The notes under the pieces are model-generated. The model saw only the letters and a list, made by a program, of their open reading frames with translations. It was not told where the DNA came from and searched no databases. From NCBI GenBank assembly GCA_950295325.1, contig OX485805.1:40349501-40413500 (forward strand): a DNA stretch of 64,000 nucleotides. Reading direction: 5' to 3'. Positions 58,855-64,000 of this stretch are shown one piece after another (position 1 is the first letter of the stretch; every line of letters begins with the position of its first letter). Both the position numbers and the translations under genes were made by a program. Origin of the DNA: Polytrichum commune. Taxonomy: Eukaryota > Streptophyta > Polytrichopsida > Polytrichales > Polytrichaceae.

Positions 58855-59465
58855 GTATGTGATTTATTGAGGGTCAGAACAGCAAACATCGTAAAGACAC
58901 TTGTTTAAAAGAGATTGGACTACGTCTTCAAATATCAATGATTATTCTATGATCAATGATGAACGTCGCTGGGAGGACCTATGTATCAAATTAAGAAATC
59001 AACAAAACATGCACTTCTGATAACCATAACTAAATCAGGGAGGTCTGATTTTCAATATGGTTTTTTTTAAATGGTTCGTTGTAGGTTTGCTAATGTAGGC
59101 GAGGTTTGTTTTGTAAATATACTTGGTAGAAGTTGGAGAACATGGAAAAACAAACCAAATAACACCCACATACTTTTTGCGATTCCAAATCGAGGCCATA
59201 GCCGATTTCCTCATAATTTTCAAAGCTCATATGGATACCTTATTCATCATCAAAGTGAAGATTGTTATGCTCACAAAATGGTTATAAAGGTCCCCTCAAT
59301 TATATTTACTATCGAACCTAGAAAGCTTTACATATTTTGAGCAAGCAGTCCAATCTCTCATAAACACATGTCGTTTTCATATTTATTCTTGGAGCCTCAT
59401 TCAACCACACATCACTCAAATATAGGTGTCCGATTGAGATTAGTAACCCAGTTAGGTACATATAC
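58855..59465. repeat. Family A subfamily copy (reverse) joined to a forward family A copy
   Basis: 58855-59165 is the 11400-type subfamily in reverse ('gcaaacatcgtaaagacacttg', 'gtagaagttggagaacatgg', 'aacacccacatac'). 59165-59465 is a forward 3' half ('cgaggccatagccgatttcctcataattttc...ggtgtccgattgagattagtaacc'). Confidence 0.65.
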
Positions 59466-59559
59466 ATTGGGTAACTCTTTTAAGAAGAGAGAAGAAAAGA
59501 ATTTCCCTTGTCATGGTGTAGTGGTCAGAGACAACCGATTTTGCTAACATTTCTATTCC

Positions 59560-59830
59560 TTGTTGCATACAAAGAGGCACAATATCACCCGTGATGGACA
59601 ACCCAACCATGGCCTAACCATTATAGACTATATAATTGGTGAGAGTAGAGTGGGTGACGAGTTGCGATAGCAATGAGACATCCATCTGCTCTCGCCAATA
59701 TGGGATATAAGTGGTTTGTTTGTGGATGTAAACTATATAGATCGTGGAAGAATTGACTTGTACATTGATTAAAAAAAACACAAGAGTGTTGTTGGAAGTC
59801 TTCTCCACGTGGATGAGCATCTAGTTATGT
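59560..59830 (+). repeat. Dispersed repeat family F, copy 2
   Basis: The partner of 28990-29290, sharing 'gagtgggtgacgagttgcgatagcaa' and 'acgtggatgagcatctagttatg'. Confidence 0.55.
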
Positions 59831-61590
59831 ATTAGACATTGTATGTGAGGAACCCTGCTACGGGTTGTGGTAAGGTGTCCTTGTGCTATTTATCAGAATG
59901 TAGGAATGACGAGGTGGGTACACAAGGAGCCATACTACAACATGTAGGAGGGCGACATGTGTGCAATATATGAGTTGCGTTCACCATGTCGCGAAGGTTA
60001 CTTGCTATAGTATATATTTGTTGTGCTTGTGTCCAATGAAAACCTGACATCTTGACAAGATTTTAGATGTTGTCCAATATTGGACATGCATTGCTTGCCA
60101 CCAATTGGAGTAGGTATTGGATGTCTACTACAACCCGTGGCATGGCTCTTCGTATTTCATTTTTTACTTTGTAGGCATGCATGTCATATCAAGCATTGAA
60201 TAAATAATTTATGTCAAAAATGCCATAACATCATGTCATCGTGTAATTGGTTGGGACGTCTTTAAAGATGACATGGAAATTGAATTTAGGCAAAAGAATG
60301 TCCAACAAGATGTGAATGTATTGTATTTTATTGCATGTTTTAGATGCGTAGGTGGACAAGGTGAATTTGCCAAAAGCAATTTCACCCACAAAGTTATGCA
60401 TAAAGTCTTGGAATCAAACTTTAGGTGACTTGGCTAAGAGATGAGTTTGAGGGTGTATCCATAAAGTCATTAAAGTTTTCTCAAGACTTAAATCAACATA
60501 CTCAAATAGTGGTGTCATGGTATTGAAAGTTGGCATTCTAGCTCATCACACTAGGGTATGTGGTTGGCCAAAATAGCCTTTCAAAGGCTAACCTTGGATT
60601 TAGGGTCGCAAATCCCATGGAAAGACCCTATTTTAGATCACGATCTCTCAAAGTTTGGTTGATTAAGGAAGGTACAAACACCTCCCTCACTGCACTCCGA
60701 CACATGACAAAAGGTACCAATCTATTAATAGAACTTATATGCAAAGGGGATTAACCTCCAAGTTTGGACCTCTTTAAGGTTTGAGGGACTTTACACCCAA
60801 TTTGAACATTGTTTATAATATAAGTCCATGCTCCAATCCTCGTTATAACTTCCATACATAGGAATAATGTTAGAAAAATAAAAGGTAAGGGCGTTTTTGA
60901 TCATGCACAATCCTTGAACAACCATGATCATTGAAACTAAACTGAAAGTGGTATTTGTCAATCCAAATATTAATGCAATATCTTTTTGGGTGTAAGTTTT
61001 ATGTCTCTAATTTTTCACAAATAGACCAATTATGCCACATAAACGACTTGATGTTTTGCAATGCTAATGTAGCTCATCATTACACTCCTCATGTTGGTTT
61101 TGGACTAGGCAAACCCCCAAGCGCGAGGGGGTTATTCAACATACCATTTGGATGCCATCTCTTCTAAAACCTCAATCATATGCATGGAGATTTGCGGCTT
61201 AGAGTGAAGATGGGTAGGGCAATGATTATGCTCTAGGGAAGTCATCCTCTTCCCCAATCCTAGAACGCCACCTCATATGCCAAATGGTTATATAGTTCAT
61301 AGTAACAATAATCCAAATGGTTATAATAGTTCATAGTTACATTATGTAATAATGTAAGGGAAGTTACATTATTAGTCCAAAGACTTTGAGTGGGTCCGCG
61401 TAGTGTGAAAAGGGGTACCTCTCCGAGTTCTTCATTTAGGTTTCCATCTCTCTCCTTTTCTCTCTCTAGGGTTTCACTCTGTTTCAAAACTCGTGTTTCC
61501 ATTTGCGAGAGAGAAATCGGAGAGTGAGAGGAGGTGTTGAATGTAGGTAATTCGCAATCAGAGGCGGATCGGGGAGCAGAGGCATCAGCC
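59831..61590. other. Intergenic DNA and AP4M leader
   Basis: 59.8-61.3 kb shows no gene or element I can define. 61410-61590 is the leader of the next gene: a CT-rich stretch ('ttccatctctctccttttctctctctagggtttcactctg', in part) typical of plant 5' UTRs, with no obvious TATA box. Confidence 0.5.
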
Positions 61591-64000
61591 ATGATTTCGC
61601 AGCTCTTCGTGCTCTCCTTGCGGGGCGATAACATCATCTTCCGCGACTGTGAGTCTCCTTCTCACACATTCATTTGACGATGCCATCACTTATTGTTCCA
61701 CATTTCAACAAATCGGGACAACACATACATTCTTCTAAAATATACATGAGAAATCCGTCCCTTGTATCTATCTTTCTGCCAGCAGAGAATCCAATCACCG
61801 CAGGCCGGGACAGCCTTAGTTGGAGCCTTAAGGGCACTTGAAGGAATTGTTTCGACATTTGTGGAACGGGATCAGCAGGGACCTTCTCTGTATGAGAGAA
61901 CTGATTTCTATTTCTATGCGAGTAATAATTATCATCTCTACTACGATCAGGAGTGAGATGGAATGGAAGGAATCATCAATTATGTTGATGATTGAGGTCT
62001 TTTAGATCAGGGAGTCCTTCGAGATTGGCCAGATTCTTACTTACTACTGAGCGGCGTGTTTGCAGACAGGGGAGATGTGCCGAAGAGCAGTGCTGAAATA
62101 TTTTTCCGGAAAGTCAAATTTTGGAAGGGTGAGGAAGGCGAGGAGGCGCCCCCTGTGTTTGTAGGTATTCTATTCCCTCCTCCTATTCAATTTTCTAATG
62201 CGAGAATGCTTGTTATGTTGCCACCATACTAGACTAGACAGTGCATAGGGAAAGGTGTCACTGACCTGCAAATCTAAGAGAGAAATGACTCTGATGTTGC
62301 CATCGGCGTGAATTATGGTGTTGCTTCATCTCCAAGTTGGTCTTAGTCTATATGTAATCCTCAAACGGGCAGCGCGAGAATTACTACTGCCTCGATTCAA
62401 GTGTGAAACACTTTGAATGGGTGCGGACATATCTCTGCTAAGGCAAGCCCCTAGGTTCCCACATGGATGGTTGGAAATATGCAGTTCACCCAGATACCAT
62501 TGGTGGATTCGGTGATCATAGGTGGTGGATCATATGTGGTAGGCTGCTCCGGAAATCAAGTGCTTGGAAGGTCACCCATCTGAGTACTATTTTGGCCGGC
62601 CTTAGGCGGCTCAACCTCAGAGTTCTCATGGGATCTGGGTTAATGCCTTGGGTTTAAGCCACCTAGGGAGTGAGCTTACTACTATGAAAGTGCTTTCTGA
62701 CCAATGAGCATCATGATAGTTTAAGTGTTACCATCCAGTAAACTTGATTGCTGTAGACTTGCCATCAGTATGCTAGCTCACATGAACTCCATTGTGTTGA
62801 AGCTTTTTGACAGTAGAGAATCTCTAAAGACCTAGTAAGTAGCAATCCTTAGAGATATTATGGCATATCAAGTGTTCTTGGTATAAGATCTACTATAAGA
62901 ACTTGAGTTGCAATGTCTTGCAGAATGTGGATGGGGTGAATTATTTACATGTGAAGCAGGCTGGGTTGCTCTTTGTGGCTACCACACGAGTAAATCCTTC
63001 ACCGGCATTGGTGCTTGAGCTGCTGCAGAGAATAGCTCGTGTGACAAAAGACTACCTTGGTATCCTCAATGAGGATTCATTGCGCAAGAATTTTGTATTA
63101 GTCTATGAGTTGCTGGATGAAATGATTGTAAGTCTCTATTCTGCCACATTGCATCAAATGTGCCCTCTATGCATATTCTTTCTCACTTATCCTAGATGCG
63201 TTAATCTTGTCCAGGTAAAGCAGTTGATATAGTTATATCTTTCTGTGCAAAGTGTATCTATGGTGTAGAAGTCTGTTTGGTTCAGATTCACAATGATGTT
63301 GCTTTTGGTTGTCACAAGTTATTCTGAGGCCATTTTGGTTGAGTTCTCTAGGAATTTCTCATCAGTAGAGCTGACTCTCTCAACACTGTCTGTTGCAGGA
63401 CTTCGGTTATCCTCAGACCACGTCTACAGAAGGGCTTAAGTCGTTTGTGTTCAATGAGCCTGTGGTAGTTGATGCAGCTCGGATTCCTTCACTTGGCCCA
63501 GCTGCCATGTTCATTGTAAGTCTTGGCTTTCAAGGGCTTCAAAAGTTGAAGAATTATGACAAATTATGAATGTGTGCAGAAGGATCACTCTCTGTTGAAA
63601 TGTTTTAGCTTACATGTACTTGGTGTGCATTTTTGTGACAGCAAGGATCAAAGCGTGTGCCAGGAACTGCAGTCACTAAGTCAGTGGTGGCTAATGATCC
63701 ATCGGGCAAGAAGCGTGAGGAAGTCTTTGTAGACATCATCGAAAAGATTAGTGTGACATTCAATGCAAGCGTGAGTACAGCTTTGAAAAGTTTTGTCTGT
63801 CAAGTTCTAATGTGACATAACTGTGTCTCTGCATGAATTGCTGCAGCTTCTTATCAAAACTATCTCTTCTATCATCCAGTGGAGATGAGTCTTTGTTTGT
63901 GGTAGAGATGAGAGAGGGTTTGGATTTCATAGCAAAAGTTAGCCTCAATTGTGCTACAGGATCAATGGCCAATACTGAAGGTAACTGGATGGTTGTGGAG
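61591..64000 (+). CDS. AP4M: AP-4 complex subunit mu, 5' part (five exons), runs off the window
   Basis: Exons are 61591-61648, 62066-62160, 62924-63127, 63399-63515 and 63642-63770, giving the first 201 residues in uninterrupted phase. The protein starts MISQLFVLSLRGDNIIFRD and continues YRGDVPKSSAEIFFRKVKFW, NVDGVNYLHV, FVATTRVNPSPALVLELLQR, then LNEDSLRKNFVLVYELLDE. This is the longin-like N-terminal domain of adaptor medium chains. The linker GSKRVPGTAVTKSVVANDP and VFVDIIEKISVTFNAS, the start of the mu-homology domain, follow. It matches plant AP4M almost residue for residue and not mu1, mu2 or mu3. AP-4 sits at the trans-Golgi network and sorts cargo such as vacuolar receptors. No exon is recognisable after the donor at 63771, so intron 5 is at least 230 bp and the cargo-binding half lies outside. 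Intron 2 holds a 5S rRNA-derived sequence. Confidence 0.95.
62551..62655 (-). mobile_element. 5S rRNA-derived retrosequence (SINE3- or Cassandra-like)
   Basis: On the minus strand GATCCCATGAGAACTCTGAG, then GTTGAGCC, TAGTACTCAGATGGGTGACC and TTCC align in order and spacing with 5S rRNA positions from GGATCCCATCAGAACTCCG through TAGTACTAGGATGGGTGACC. The spacing over about 75 bases is conserved, so the internal pol III promoter (A box/IE/C box region) is recognisable though mutated. The surrounding DNA is not a 5S array. Known plant elements carrying 5S sequence are Cassandra TRIM LTRs; 5S-headed SINEs are the alternative. LTR ends were not found. Confidence 0.75.

Noticed and set aside
62463-62657. 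64-codon frame in AP4M intron 2
   Set aside because: It overlaps the 5S-derived sequence on the other strand and is flanked by well-supported AP4M exons.

Overview
The window is nuclear DNA of a land plant. The four recognisable genes are spliced with GT-AG introns and match plant gene families over their whole length. Short degenerate TTTAGGG tracts of plant telomere type occur at about 4.06 and 29.34 kb. The DNA between genes is AT-rich and packed with decayed DNA transposons. I cannot name the species. A fragment of a group II intron reverse transcriptase at 50.2 kb is the kind of organellar ORF common in bryophytes and green algae, but it does not prove the lineage.

Layout: 1-31.8 kb holds no gene I can support. 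It is a graveyard of short TIR elements, two LINE ORF remnants, a tRNA-derived SINE, tandem and inverted repeats, and many copies of one dispersed repeat (called family A here). At 31.86-32.80 kb (+) lies a complete three-exon B12D/MLRQ (NDUFA4-like) gene. At 35.41-46.50 kb (-) lies a complete 16-exon DUF726/TMCO4-type alpha/beta-hydrolase gene of 642 codons, whose introns are full of fold-back elements and MITEs. Its upstream flank (46.6-48.5 kb) is tandemly repeated. At 52.21-57.65 kb (-) lies a complete 12-exon KDTA gene (plant Kdo transferase, 446 codons). At 61.59 kb (+) the first five exons of AP-4 complex subunit mu begin, and the gene runs off the right edge. I rebuilt all exon chains by hand; phases close exactly at every junction.

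The genes do not form a pathway: one is a small mitochondrial membrane protein, one a membrane hydrolase, one a Kdo transferase of a lipid A-like pathway (mitochondrial in Arabidopsis), and one a trans-Golgi coat subunit. The most informative content is the transposon record. Several elements have exact target-site duplications: 8 bp for hAT-like, TTA/TAA/TCA for PIF/Harbinger-like, TA for one mariner-like. Three are nested inside copies of family A, so the host repeat serves as an empty-site control. One hAT-like MITE has duplicated the first eight bases of an intron, including the splice donor, in the DUF726 gene. A separate 230-bp tandem duplication in the same gene has copied another exon-intron boundary twice. 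I found no new defence, CRISPR or biosynthetic system.
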